NCBI GenBank assembly: GCA_031363055.1
Contig: JANLTP010000229.1
Span: 1-17,607 of the forward strand
Length of the DNA stretch: 17,607 bases
Direction: 5' to 3'
DNA from: JANLTP01 sp031363055
Lineage (GTDB): Bacteria > Pseudomonadota > Gammaproteobacteria > Burkholderiales > Burkholderiaceae_E
The translations under genes and the position numbers were made by a program. Shown here piece by piece: positions 6,949-14,881 of this stretch. Below the pieces are notes generated by a model. It was given only the letters and a program-made list of their open reading frames with translations, was not told the DNA's origin and searched no databases. Numbering within the stretch: the stretch's first letter is position 1; every line of letters starts with the position of its first letter.

Positions 6949-7941
6949 CTATTGCCAGGTCTCTTGCGCACTGAGCCAATCGACGTAACGGGCCACACCC
7001 TGTTGAACGGTTGCAAACTCATGGTGACAACCGGCCGCTCTTAGTTGGCTCAAATCCGATTGCGTAAAACTCTGATATTTACCCTTCAGTGCTTCCGGAA
7101 AATCGACATAGCGGATTTCACCGTTTGACACCAACTCGGACAACGGCAGCACCGGATTGCCAGACTTTTGCCGCAATTGATTGACCACCGTTTGCGCGAT
7201 GTCGTTGAACGGTTGCGCGCGTCCCGTGCCACAGTTGAACACGCCGCTGGTTTGCGGATGATCCCAGAAGTGCAGATTGACCGCCACCACGTCCTCTACC
7301 GAGACAAAGTCACGCGATTGCATACCGGCGCCCCAACCATCCCAGCCGTCGAACAGTTTGACAAACCCCTGCGTACGGTACTGATTGACATGGTGGAACG
7401 CCACCGACGCCATATTCGCTTTGTGCGCTTCATTGCGCCCGTAAACATTGAAGTAGCGCAATCCGACCACCTGACTGGTCAGCCCGGCCAGACGAGTACG
7501 CAGCACCTGATCGAACAATAATTTCGAGTAGCCGTAAACATTCAACGGCTGCTCGAATCGGGCCTCCTCAACAAACTGCTTTGATGCACCATAGACCGCA
7601 GCCGACGACGCATAGAGAAACGGAATGCGTCGGGATTGTGCAAACTCGAACAGGCGCAAGGTGAATCTGAAATTATTGTCCATCATGTAGCGGCCGTCGG
7701 TCTCCATGGTGTTGGAGCAGGCGCCTTGATGAAAGATCGCCCGAATCGCCGGCATTGCATCGAGCGACCCCTGCAAATCCGAAACGTCCCAATAGTTGGC
7801 GATCTGACAGTCCACCAGGTTACGGAATTTATCGCCCTGGGTCAGATCATCAACCGCGATGATGTCGCGCTCACCACGGGCGTTCAGGCCGCGTACGAGA
7901 TTGCTGCCTATGAATCCGGCGGCGCCAGTGACCAGTAACAT
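6949..7941 (-). CDS. hldD: ADP-L-glycero-D-manno-heptose-6-epimerase
   Basis: HldD (RfaD) converts ADP-D-glycero- to ADP-L-glycero-beta-D-manno-heptose, the last step in making the donor sugar for the LPS inner core; it acts in the cytoplasm. The 330-residue length is usual. This is an extended short-chain dehydrogenase fold: the NADP-binding motif TGAAGFIGSN lies at residues 5-14, the active-site serines at ASSAAVYG (111-118), and the catalytic Y136-x-x-x-K140 pair in YGYSK. The family segment RYFNVYGRNE and the C-terminal GKYQSFTQSDLSQLRAAG are present. GGGAG lies 6-7 nt before the ATG. It follows the heptose kinase gene by 3 bp, so the two are co-translated. No clear terminator follows before the comEA-like gene. 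Confidence 0.97.
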   Translation of the reverse strand: MLLVTGAAGFIGSNLVRGLNARGERDIIAVDDLTQGDKFRNLVDCQIANYWDVSDLQGSLDAMPAIRAIFHQGACSNTMETDGRYMMDNNFRFTLRLFEFAQSRRIPFLYASSAAVYGASKQFVEEARFEQPLNVYGYSKLLFDQVLRTRLAGLTSQVVGLRYFNVYGRNEAHKANMASVAFHHVNQYRTQGFVKLFDGWDGWGAGMQSRDFVSVEDVVAVNLHFWDHPQTSGVFNCGTGRAQPFNDIAQTVVNQLRQKSGNPVLPLSELVSNGEIRYVDFPEALKGKYQSFTQSDLSQLRAAGCHHEFATVQQGVARYVDWLSAQETWQ

Positions 7942-7944
7942 GCG

Positions 7945-8886
7945 CTACTCCCGATCTTTCAAGGTATCGAACAATTCGGCCGGCGTGACGGCAGCGGTAC
8001 CGAGCTTGCCGACCACGATACCGCCGGCACGATTAGCCAGGCTGACGGCCGCATTGACCGACTCACCGGCGCCCAGTGCACAGGCCAGTACGGCCACCAC
8101 GGTGTCACCGGCACCCGAGACGTCATAGACCTCGCGCGCCTGCGCCGGCACATGAAAGGTTGGCTCATCCGAAAAAAGGCTCATACCGTCCTCCGAGCGG
8201 GTCAACAGCAAATATCGAACATCGAGCGAGCGCCGCAAAGTCTGGGCGCGCCGCTCAAGGTCGGCCTCGTCTTTCCAGGATCCCACCACTTCGCGCAATT
8301 CGGCTCGGTTGGGCGTCAGCACTGTGACGCCACGATAGCGCTCGTAGTCATCGCCTTTCGGGTCGGCAATGACGGTCTTGCCGGCCTCGCGCGCCAGCGC
8401 AATGAGCTGCTCGACCTGCGCCAGACCGCCCTTGCCGTAGTCAGACAGAATGACGATGTCGTGGTTGTGCAGTTGGCTGCCAAACAATTCGAGTTTTTGC
8501 GCCAGCACGTAGGACTCGGGAGGCTGCTCAAAATCGACCCTCAGCAATTGTTGTTGTCGACCAATAATGCGTAACTTGATCGTGGTCGGCACGGTTGGAT
8601 CGCGCGTCAGGTGGGTCTGAATGCCGAGCGCTTCGGACATTTCCTGCACCCGTTTGCCGGGCTCGTCATCGCCGATCACCGCGACCAGGGTGGTACGTGC
8701 GCCCAACTCCGCCAGGTTGCGCGCAACGTTGGCTGCACCGCCGAGTCGCTCGTCGGTACGCTTGACTCGGACCACCGGAACCGGTGCCTCGGGTGAAATG
8801 CGCTGAACGTCGCCAAACCAATAGCGATCGAGCATCACATCGCCGACGGTCAACACACGCACCTGCGAAAAATTGATCGCCTTCAA
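7945..8886 (-). CDS. rfaE1: D-glycero-beta-D-manno-heptose-7-phosphate kinase (stand-alone)
   Basis: This PfkB-family sugar kinase makes heptose 1,7-bisphosphate from heptose 7-phosphate for LPS core synthesis. The 313 residues cover only the kinase half of the enterobacterial HldE; the nucleotidyltransferase half (RfaE2/HldC) is absent and should be elsewhere, the normal betaproteobacterial split. Signatures are GDVMLDRYWFG near the N-terminus, RLGGAANVARNLAELGA for substrate binding, LSDYGKGGL, TPNRAEL, and the PfkB signature DVSGAGDT with catalytic D261. The start is TTG at 8886, overlapping the lapB TGA as TTGA; GAGGAG lies 8 nt upstream and no ATG lies before the kinase core, so the start is well supported. 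hldD, the later step of the same pathway, follows after 3 bp. Confidence 0.96.
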   Translation of the reverse strand: MKAINFSQVRVLTVGDVMLDRYWFGDVQRISPEAPVPVVRVKRTDERLGGAANVARNLAELGARTTLVAVIGDDEPGKRVQEMSEALGIQTHLTRDPTVPTTIKLRIIGRQQQLLRVDFEQPPESYVLAQKLELFGSQLHNHDIVILSDYGKGGLAQVEQLIALAREAGKTVIADPKGDDYERYRGVTVLTPNRAELREVVGSWKDEADLERRAQTLRRSLDVRYLLLTRSEDGMSLFSDEPTFHVPAQAREVYDVSGAGDTVVAVLACALGAGESVNAAVSLANRAGGIVVGKLGTAAVTPAELFDTLKDRE

Positions 8887-10064
8887 ACCTCGAGCTCCTC
8901 ACTGCGCTTGGGCGGATAAGTATCCCATCGATTGCAGCCCGCACACTGCCAATAAAACTGCCGGGCCTTGAATCCGCAATGGCCGCAGACATAGCGCGAC
9001 AAACGGCGGGCCTGCGCCTGAATCATTTTCTGGATCAGATCCATGTCTCCATGTAACTCATTGGGCGTCGACTGCGCGCGAATCGCCAGCAGTTTCTCCA
9101 GACCCAGCAGTGACGGCGTCTTGCGAAGCTGTTGCTCGGCCCAGCGCTGCGCTGATTCGGCGCCATCAGCGACCGCTTTCACCTCTGCCAGCGCCGCGAA
9201 AATATCCGACGACGGATGTTTGATCAACAACGTTTCGGCTTGTTCGATACCGGCAGCGGCCCGATCGGTCGCGCGGTGCGCGGCCAACCAATCGACAATC
9301 ACCAGCGCCAGATGAGCAGGGCTGTACTGCAACAAATTTTCCCAAGCCCGGATCGCACTTTCATAGTTGCTCTCCTGAAACGCAATCTGGCCCAGCAGCA
9401 AGTGCGCGCGCGCGTGCTGGGGATCGTCGCGTAAGGCGGTATCGACTTGATTGCGCGCGTCGCCCGACGCGCCGACTTCCTTGCTGGCCAGTCGCAGTTG
9501 CGCCAGCTCGCAATGAAAATGCGCAATCTCGCGTCGATGGTTTTCCCGGAAGTCGCGCTCGAGTCGTTCGGCCAACTCGATCGCGACGCTCCAGTCACGC
9601 ACCATCTGGGCAATTTCGAGGCGATGATGAAGCGCGGCCGGCCCGTACTGCGAACCCTCGAGTCGATTAAAAACGTCTTCGGCGCGATCGAGCAAGCCTG
9701 CCTTCAGAAAGTCCTGCCCAAGCTCGAACAGCGCATGATCGCGTTGTTCGGCCGGCAGATTCTTGCGCTCGACCAGATTCTGGTGAACTCGTATGGCGCG
9801 ATCGGTTTCGCCGCGACGACGAAACAGATTGCCCAGCGCGAAGTGCGTTTCAATGGCATCCGGCTCGATGCGAACGACATCCACGAAGGCATCAACGGCC
9901 TTGTCAGATTGCTCGTTGAGCAGGAAATTCAGACCTTTCGAATAGGCGTCCGGCAAGCGGCCCTTGTCGCGCAGGACCGCCCGTTGTTCAAAACGCGACG
10001 CCAACCATCCCAAAATGAAAAACAGGGGAATTGCCAGCAGCCACCAAATTTCGATTTCGATCAA
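8883..10064 (-). CDS. lapB: LPS assembly regulator LapB (YciM)
   Basis: LapB is an inner-membrane-anchored cytoplasmic protein that, in Enterobacteriaceae, couples LPS synthesis to export and promotes FtsH-mediated breakdown of LpxC. The 393 residues show an N-terminal membrane helix (WWLLAIPLFFILGWLAS, about 7-23), a TPR array (about 35-340) and a C-terminal rubredoxin-type metal site with C360-x-x-C363 and C374-x-x-C377 (CGHCGF and CAGCNRW). The start is TTG at 10064: an in-frame stop lies upstream, no ATG or GTG lies between, and the membrane anchor begins at once. No good Shine-Dalgarno sequence precedes it; instead a short reading frame (ATG at 10081) ends in a TGA that overlaps the TTG. 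Its 3' end overlaps the heptose kinase start by four bases. Confidence 0.96.
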   Translation of the reverse strand: MIEIEIWWLLAIPLFFILGWLASRFEQRAVLRDKGRLPDAYSKGLNFLLNEQSDKAVDAFVDVVRIEPDAIETHFALGNLFRRRGETDRAIRVHQNLVERKNLPAEQRDHALFELGQDFLKAGLLDRAEDVFNRLEGSQYGPAALHHRLEIAQMVRDWSVAIELAERLERDFRENHRREIAHFHCELAQLRLASKEVGASGDARNQVDTALRDDPQHARAHLLLGQIAFQESNYESAIRAWENLLQYSPAHLALVIVDWLAAHRATDRAAAGIEQAETLLIKHPSSDIFAALAEVKAVADGAESAQRWAEQQLRKTPSLLGLEKLLAIRAQSTPNELHGDMDLIQKMIQAQARRLSRYVCGHCGFKARQFYWQCAGCNRWDTYPPKRSEELEV

Positions 10065-10124
10065 GACAGACTTTGGCGCATAGTGCGGTGATTCACTCCA
10101 AACGTCGACCTAGTGGATTGCCAA

Positions 10125-10466
10125 CTATATCCCCAGCCGCGCGGCCGTCGGCGACGTCACGTCAATGGCCGGTGGCGCATCGACCAAAGGCGGTAACACG
10201 GCAGGTTGCGCCTTGTTGGCAACGGTCAGTTGCTTGCGCAGGCGACTGATTTCACGACGTTGCCGAAACAGGGTCGGTACCACCGCGATCAGACCAAGCA
10301 CGGTACCGGCCGCAAAAAACACCAGCAGGAAGATGACCATCGGCGCGCGCCATTCAAAATTGCTGGCGCCGAAAAAACGTAGGGTTGCAATGTCTTGATT
10401 CGTCAAAGCAAAGCCCAGAGCCACCAGAAACAGGAATGCCCGAAAAATCCATGAAACTAAACGCAT
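10125..10466 (-). CDS. lapA: LPS assembly protein LapA (YciS, DUF1049)
   Basis: The 113-residue membrane protein has two hydrophobic helices (about 5-22 and 42-64), a short basic coiled-coil-like segment (about 68-85, RQRREISRLRKQL) and a proline-rich tail. LapA works with LapB in coordinating LPS synthesis in E. coli, and the pair is adjacent here, 60 bp apart. The ATG at 10466 has AGGA 7-8 nt upstream. The gene follows ihfB, the usual order in Beta- and Gammaproteobacteria. Its start codon is in frame with ihfB, and the only stop codon between the two frames is the ihfB TAG. Confidence 0.92.
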   Translation of the reverse strand: MRLVSWIFRAFLFLVALGFALTNQDIATLRFFGASNFEWRAPMVIFLLVFFAAGTVLGLIAVVPTLFRQRREISRLRKQLTVANKAQPAVLPPLVDAPPAIDVTSPTAARLGI

Positions 10467-10503
10467 CTGAAGTCCTGTCAGGCCGCTAGCTGGCCAAAGG
10501 TAG

Positions 10504-10529
10504 CGCTGCAGCAGTCCTGCACTGCAGCG
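10504..10529. repeat. 8-bp stem inverted repeat in the ihfB-lapA gap
   Basis: CGCTGCAG (10504-10511) and CTGCAGCG (10522-10529) flank a 10-nt loop. Neither strand has a U-run after it, so it is not a standard terminator; it could be an mRNA processing or stability hairpin between ihfB and lapA. Confidence 0.5.
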
Positions 10530-10584
10530 TCCTGGGCATGTGCGCTGGGCATGCGCGTCCTGAGCATTCGCGTCCTAAGCATGC
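10527..10584. repeat. 15-bp tandem repeats overlapping the ihfB stop codon
   Basis: Four units begin at 10527, 10542, 10555 and 10570 (plus-strand forms GCGTCCTGGGCATGT, GCGCTGGGCATGC, GCGTCCTGAGCATTC, GCGTCCTAAGCATGC; the second is 13 bp). The ihfB TAG (10575-10577) lies inside the last unit, at a place where the other copies read CAG. Confidence 0.8.
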
Positions 10585-10868
10585 TTTACCGGCAGATCGA
10601 CCCGCTCGCGCAACTCCTTGCCTGGCTTGAAGTGCGGAACGCGCTTGGGCGGAACCTGCACGCGCTCGCCTGACTTCGGATTACGACCGACGCGCGGCGG
10701 TCGATGCGACAAGGCGAAACTACCGAACCCTCGAATCTCGATTCGGTTGCCTTCGGCCAAGGTTTTCGACATCGCATCGAGAATGGTCTTGACGGCAAAC
10801 TCGGCGTCCTTCACTACCAATTGCGGATAACGCTCGGCAAGCCGAGCAATCAGTTCCGACTTGGTCAT
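10575..10868 (-). CDS. ihfB: Integration host factor beta subunit
   Basis: IHF-beta pairs with IHF-alpha and bends DNA sharply at specific sites, serving transcription, replication and recombination in the nucleoid. From the ATG at 10868 the protein has 97 residues, starting MTKSELIARLAERYP like family members. The DNA-binding arm is intact: RIEIRGFGSF (42-51), GRNPKSGERV with the intercalating P64, and the conserved VPHFKPGKELRERV. A longer form from an ATG at 10904 adds an acidic 12-residue leader (MDYDEPLDDALT); it has a weak GAG six bases upstream, whereas 10868 has none, so that start stays possible. It follows rpsA, as is usual. The TAG stop is inside a 15-bp tandem repeat. Confidence 0.95.
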   Translation of the reverse strand: MTKSELIARLAERYPQLVVKDAEFAVKTILDAMSKTLAEGNRIEIRGFGSFALSHRPPRVGRNPKSGERVQVPPKRVPHFKPGKELRERVDLPVKHA

Positions 10869-10948
10869 GGTCAACGCATCATCGAGAGGTTCGTCGTAGT
10901 CCATAGTCTTCTCGTTTTTATCGTTCAACGGGACGAGCAATCAATCGC

Positions 10949-12664
10949 TCACGGGTTGTTCTGGCTATCCAGCTTGGCCCGCAACAAGGCGCCGAGATTG
11001 GTGGTTCCCGTCGCCGCTGACGATTCAGCCTGCATGCGCTGCAAGGTCTCGGCCGTCTCGACATTGTCCTTGGCCTTGATCGACAGATTGATCGAACGAT
11101 TCTTGCGATCAACGTTGATGATCATGGCTTCGACTTCGTCGCCTTCCTTCAGGTGATTGCGGGCATCTTCAACCCGGTCACGCGAGATCTCGGAGGCTCG
11201 CAGGTACGCTTCCAGGTCACCGCCGATATCAACCACGGCGCCTTTCGGATCGACCGTGCGCACGATGCCTTTGACAACGGCACCTTTTTCATGGGTCGCA
11301 GCGTAACTGTTGAACGGATCACCTTCCATCTGTTTGATACCCAGCGAAATGCGTTCACGCTCGGTGTCAATGGCCAACACCACGGCATTGACTTCATCGC
11401 CCTTCTTGAAGTTGCGAACGGCTTCTTCGCCGGTCTGATTCCAGGACAGATCGGACAGATGCACCAAGCCGTCGATGCCGCCTGGTAGACCAATGAAGAC
11501 ACCGAAGTCGGTGATCGATTTGATCTGACCGCTGACCTTGTCGCCCTTGCGATGGTTATCGGAGAACTCTTCCCAGGGATTGGCACGGCACTGTTTCATG
11601 CCCAGAGAAATACGGCGACGCTCTTCGTCGATCTCGAGCACCATGACTTCGGTTTCGTCACCGAGCGCGACGATCTTGCCCGGATTGACGTTCTTGTTGG
11701 TCCAGTCCATTTCGGACACGTGCACCAGGCCTTCAATGCCGGGTTCGATTTCAACAAACGAGCCGTAATCGGTGATGTTCGTGACTTTGCCGAACAGGCG
11801 GGTGCCAGTCGGGTAGCGACGCGCAATACCGACCCACGGGTCGTCGCCAAGTTGCTTGACGCCGAGCGAGACGCGATTTTTTTCCTGATCGAACTTCAGC
11901 ACCTTGGCCGTGACTTCCTGACCGACACTGAGCACCTCGGACGGGTGACGTACGCGACGCCAGGCCATGTCGGTGATGTGCAGCAGACCGTCGATACCGC
12001 CCAGGTCGATGAAGGCGCCGTAGTCGGTGATGTTCTTGACCACGCCCTTGACGATCGAGCCTTCCGACAGCGTCTCGAGCAGCTTTGCACGCTCTTCGCC
12101 TTGCGACAACTCGATGACGGCGCGGCGCGAGAGCACCACGTTATTACGCTTGCGGTCAAGCTTGATGACCTTGAAGTCCATCGTCTTGCCCTCGAAGGGC
12201 GACGTGTCTTTGACGGGACGCAAGTCGATCAGTGAACCTGGCAGAAACGCGCGGATACCGGTGGTCATGACGGTCAGGCCGCCTTTGACCTTGCCGGTGA
12301 TCGTGCCGGACACCAGCTCGCCGGACTCGAGCGCTTTTTCAAGGCTGATCCAGGCCGCCAGACGCTTGGCGCGGTCACGCGACAAGCGGGTTTCGCCGTA
12401 GCCATTCTCGATCGAATCGATGGCCACCGATACGTAGTCGCCCTCTTTGACATCGAGCTCGCCACGGTCGTTATGGAATTCGGTAATGTCAATATAGCTT
12501 TCAGATTTCAAGCCGGCATTGACGACCACAAAGTTGTGATCAATTTTAATAACTTCGGCGGTTATCACTTCGCCAGAGCGCATCACCTGTTTAGTCAGGG
12601 ATTCTTCAAACATGAGAGCAAAGCTCTCGATGGGTTCGGCCGAAGCCAGTTGGGTGGTAGACAA
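10949..12664 (-). CDS. rpsA: 30S ribosomal protein S1
   Basis: S1 binds mRNA on the 30S subunit and helps start translation on structured or weak-SD messages. From a TTG at 12664 the protein has 571 residues, matching other betaproteobacterial S1 proteins in length and in a short Ser/Thr-rich start before ESFALMFEESLTKQ. Six S1/OB domains lie at about 30-98, 115-183, 201-269, 286-356, 373-443 and 459-530; repeats 3-5 carry the typical NITDYGAFIDLGGIDGLLHI-type signature. The tail GTTNLGALLRAKLD is typical of Betaproteobacteria. The start is uncertain: the frame extends upstream to an ATG at 12700 and a TTG at 12727, but those add a basic stretch (MTSRRRDDRKTN) unlike known S1. No strong Shine-Dalgarno sequence precedes any of them. 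A four-copy 13-bp repeat sits in the leader. Confidence 0.95.
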   Translation of the reverse strand: MSTTQLASAEPIESFALMFEESLTKQVMRSGEVITAEVIKIDHNFVVVNAGLKSESYIDITEFHNDRGELDVKEGDYVSVAIDSIENGYGETRLSRDRAKRLAAWISLEKALESGELVSGTITGKVKGGLTVMTTGIRAFLPGSLIDLRPVKDTSPFEGKTMDFKVIKLDRKRNNVVLSRRAVIELSQGEERAKLLETLSEGSIVKGVVKNITDYGAFIDLGGIDGLLHITDMAWRRVRHPSEVLSVGQEVTAKVLKFDQEKNRVSLGVKQLGDDPWVGIARRYPTGTRLFGKVTNITDYGSFVEIEPGIEGLVHVSEMDWTNKNVNPGKIVALGDETEVMVLEIDEERRRISLGMKQCRANPWEEFSDNHRKGDKVSGQIKSITDFGVFIGLPGGIDGLVHLSDLSWNQTGEEAVRNFKKGDEVNAVVLAIDTERERISLGIKQMEGDPFNSYAATHEKGAVVKGIVRTVDPKGAVVDIGGDLEAYLRASEISRDRVEDARNHLKEGDEVEAMIINVDRKNRSINLSIKAKDNVETAETLQRMQAESSAATGTTNLGALLRAKLDSQNNP

Positions 12665-12730
12665 GTTTGTTTTCCGATCATCACGCCGGCGACTCGTCAT
12701 GACGAAGCCATCCCAGCGGAGTTGCAAAAT

Positions 12731-12802
12731 GAAGTCGACTGAACATTAAACCCGGTCATTAGAGCCGGTCATTAACGCCGGTTATTAAAGCCGATCGACT
12801 TC
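12731..12802. repeat. 8-bp inverted repeat enclosing the rpsA-leader tandem array
   Basis: GAAGTCGA (12731-12738) and TCGACTTC (12795-12802) are perfect reverse complements and bracket the 13-bp tandem repeats. In the cmk-rpsA transcript they could pair, with a loop of 56 nt that holds the cmk stop and most of the array. Confidence 0.45.
12745..12796. repeat. Four 13-bp tandem repeats at the cmk stop / rpsA leader
   Basis: Plus-strand units are ATTAAACCCGGTC, ATTAGAGCCGGTC, ATTAACGCCGGTT and ATTAAAGCCGATC at 12745, 12758, 12771 and 12784. The cmk TAA (12785-12787) falls in the last one. In the transcript each copy carries a TAA, and three of them read TAATG, a stop/start overlap. As the period is 13, the stops fall in successive frames. 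Confidence 0.85.
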
Positions 12803-13507
12803 GCCATGGGTTGCGGAGTTTTCCGCAACCATCGCCCGGTACCGAACCAACACTGCGCTCACCGTTTCGTCGATGGAAAGCAGGGTCGAATCGAGTACAT
12901 AAGCGCCTGCAGCCGACACCAGAGGGGCCGTCGCACGCTGAGAATCGCGTGCGTCACGCTCCTCCAGATCTGCCAGAAGGTCTGCGAGACTAGCAGAAAT
13001 TCCCTTGTCGATCAACTGCTTATGCCGTCTTCGGGCGCGCGATGCAGCGCTCGCCGTCAGAAACACCTTGAACGTCGCATCGGCAAACACAACGGTGCCC
13101 ATATCGCGACCATCGGCAACCAGACCGGGCGGCAACCGAAACGAGCGCTGCAGCTCGAGCAATTGCGCGCGCAGCCTGGGCAGAACCGCAATTCTCGAGG
13201 CCATATTACCGACCGCTTCGGCGCGAATGGCGTCGGTGACATCCTCGAAGTGTTCCCCGACCGGTAAAAACACGCGATTTTCGATGAATTTGGGGGTTAA
13301 CTCACTGGCCAAATGAACCAGCGCCGGTTCATCAACCGGGTCAGCGCCGGCGCGCACGGCCTGCAGCCCGACCAATCGATACAATGCACCCGAATCGAGA
13401 TAACGCCATCCGAGGGCTCGAGCGACATTTTGGGCGACCGTACCCTTGCCCGACGCGGTTGGCCCGTCAATGGTGATAACGGGTGCGGGCGTTGACACCT
13501 CGGTCAT
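12785..13507 (-). CDS. cmk: Cytidylate kinase
   Basis: CMP/dCMP kinase transfers phosphate from ATP to CMP and dCMP in pyrimidine recycling. The 240 residues include the P-loop GPTASGKGT (15-23), the CMP-binding segment RYLDSGALYR, the conserved GLVADGRDMGTVVFADA region and the lid-like RRHKQL and LEERDARDSQRATAPL motifs. The ATG at 13507 lies 5 bp after the aroA stop, so translation is probably coupled. cmk followed by rpsA is a widely conserved pair. The stop codon lies in a 13-bp tandem repeat that runs into the rpsA leader. Confidence 0.97.
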   Translation of the reverse strand: MTEVSTPAPVITIDGPTASGKGTVAQNVARALGWRYLDSGALYRLVGLQAVRAGADPVDEPALVHLASELTPKFIENRVFLPVGEHFEDVTDAIRAEAVGNMASRIAVLPRLRAQLLELQRSFRLPPGLVADGRDMGTVVFADATFKVFLTASAASRARRRHKQLIDKGISASLADLLADLEERDARDSQRATAPLVSAAGAYVLDSTLLSIDETVSAVLVRYRAMVAENSATHGEVDRL

Positions 13508-13512
13508 TTGAA

Positions 13513-14832
13513 TTAGCTTTGCTCTTCAATCGCCAAGCCCACGGCGCTCGCCAGATCGACAAAACCCGGGAAGGAGGTGGCGACGTTCAGGGTATCGTGA
13601 ATTTTGAGCGCGTTGGCGCTGCGGCTGGCCGCCATGGCAAACGCCATGGCAATTCGATGATCTCCTGCGGATTGCACTTCGCCACCCCGAAATACGGTTG
13701 CGTCGCCACCCTTGCCGTCGATAATCATGCCGTCAGGCGTGGCAGTGGCAACAATTCCGAGTGCCTTTAATCCGTCGGCCATGACGGCGATGCGATCGGA
13801 CTCCTTGACCCTGAGCTCCTCGGCACCGCTGACGACGGTTCGACCTTCGGCACAGGCCGCCGCCACAAAAAGCGCCGGGAATTCGTCGATCGCCAAAGGC
13901 ACCAGTTCGCGCGGAACTTCGATGCCGCGCAGCGCGGCCGAGCGCACGCGCAGGTCGCCAACCGGTTCGCCGCCGACTTCACGCTGATTTTCAACCACGA
14001 TATTCGCGCCCATCAGTTTCAGGATCGCCAGCACGCCAGTGCGAGTCGGATTCAATCCAACGTGTTCAACGGTCAGATCGGAGCCGGCGGCGATGCTGGC
14101 ACCGACCAAAAAAAATGCAGCCGACGAAATGTCGGCCGGAACATCGATCCGGGTGGCCCGCAAGCGTTGCCCGCCGAGCATTCGGGTAGTGGCTCCGTCG
14201 ACCGTGATCGATACGCCAAATCCCCTGAGCATTCGTTCGGTGTGATCGCGAGTGGGCGCAGGCTCGGTTACCGCGGTCACGCCTTCGGCATACAAACCGG
14301 CAAGAATGACTGCGGATTTCACCTGCGCGCTGGCCATCGGCATGGCGTAGCTGATTGCCTGGAGGTGCGAAGCAGCCGTTATCAGGATCGGTGGCATGCC
14401 ATCGCGGGTATGAATTCGGGCGCCCATCTGGGTCAGCGGCGTCGCGACCCGTTTCATGGGTCGACGCGACAGGCTGTCGTCGCCGACCAGTTGCGAGCCG
14501 AACTTCTGCCCCGCCAACAGGCCCATCAGCAAGCGCATGGCCGTGCCTGCATTGCCGCAGTCAAGCGGGCTGGCAACCCCTCGCAGGCCTTCGCGGCCAA
14601 CGCCGTGCACAATGACCCGACCATTGCTCGGGCCATCAATCTGCACGCCCAGCGCTCTGAAGACGTTCATCGTGGACAGCGCGTCGGCGCCCTCGAGAAA
14701 TCCACTGACCTCGGTGACGCCGTCGGCAATGGCACCAAGCATGATCGAGCGGTGCGAAATCGATTTGTCGCCCGGCACCCGAATTCGACCGGTCAGTCGA
14801 CCGCCCGGTCTCACATAAAAGCTGCGTTGCAT
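13513..14832 (-). CDS. aroA: 3-phosphoshikimate 1-carboxyvinyltransferase (EPSP synthase)
   Basis: AroA joins phosphoenolpyruvate and shikimate 3-phosphate in the sixth step of the shikimate pathway. The 439-residue length is normal. Signatures are PGDKSISHR (20-28), GNAGTAMR (93-100), GDDSLSRRPM (117-126), ASAQVKSAVILAGLYA, PAPTRDHTERML, the catalytic IDEFPALFVAAA region and ELRVKESDR. It reads LDCGNAGTAMRLL rather than the LFLGNAGTAMRPL of the E. coli/Burkholderia type, with Leu at position 101, and resembles the AroA half of the Pseudomonas TyrA-AroA fusion. The ATG at 14832 lacks a strong Shine-Dalgarno sequence. Unlike in many relatives it does not follow tyrA directly: 535 bp and an opposite-strand gene lie between, so it probably has its own promoter, which I could not pin down. 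Confidence 0.97.
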   Translation of the reverse strand: MQRSFYVRPGGRLTGRIRVPGDKSISHRSIMLGAIADGVTEVSGFLEGADALSTMNVFRALGVQIDGPSNGRVIVHGVGREGLRGVASPLDCGNAGTAMRLLMGLLAGQKFGSQLVGDDSLSRRPMKRVATPLTQMGARIHTRDGMPPILITAASHLQAISYAMPMASAQVKSAVILAGLYAEGVTAVTEPAPTRDHTERMLRGFGVSITVDGATTRMLGGQRLRATRIDVPADISSAAFFLVGASIAAGSDLTVEHVGLNPTRTGVLAILKLMGANIVVENQREVGGEPVGDLRVRSAALRGIEVPRELVPLAIDEFPALFVAAACAEGRTVVSGAEELRVKESDRIAVMADGLKALGIVATATPDGMIIDGKGGDATVFRGGEVQSAGDHRIAMAFAMAASRSANALKIHDTLNVATSFPGFVDLASAVGLAIEEQS

Positions 14833-14881
14833 GAATTTGTTCCTGTGCCGGTAGCGAAGATCGAGGCAATCTGTTCGTCAG

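Noticed and set aside
10918..10966. Possible terminator between rpsA and ihfB
   Set aside because: Only a 4-bp GAGC/GCTC stem is present and no U-run follows, so rpsA and ihfB are likely co-transcribed.
11552..12235. 227-codon plus-strand frame inside rpsA
   Set aside because: It is antisense to a very highly conserved ribosomal protein gene and has no domain of its own.
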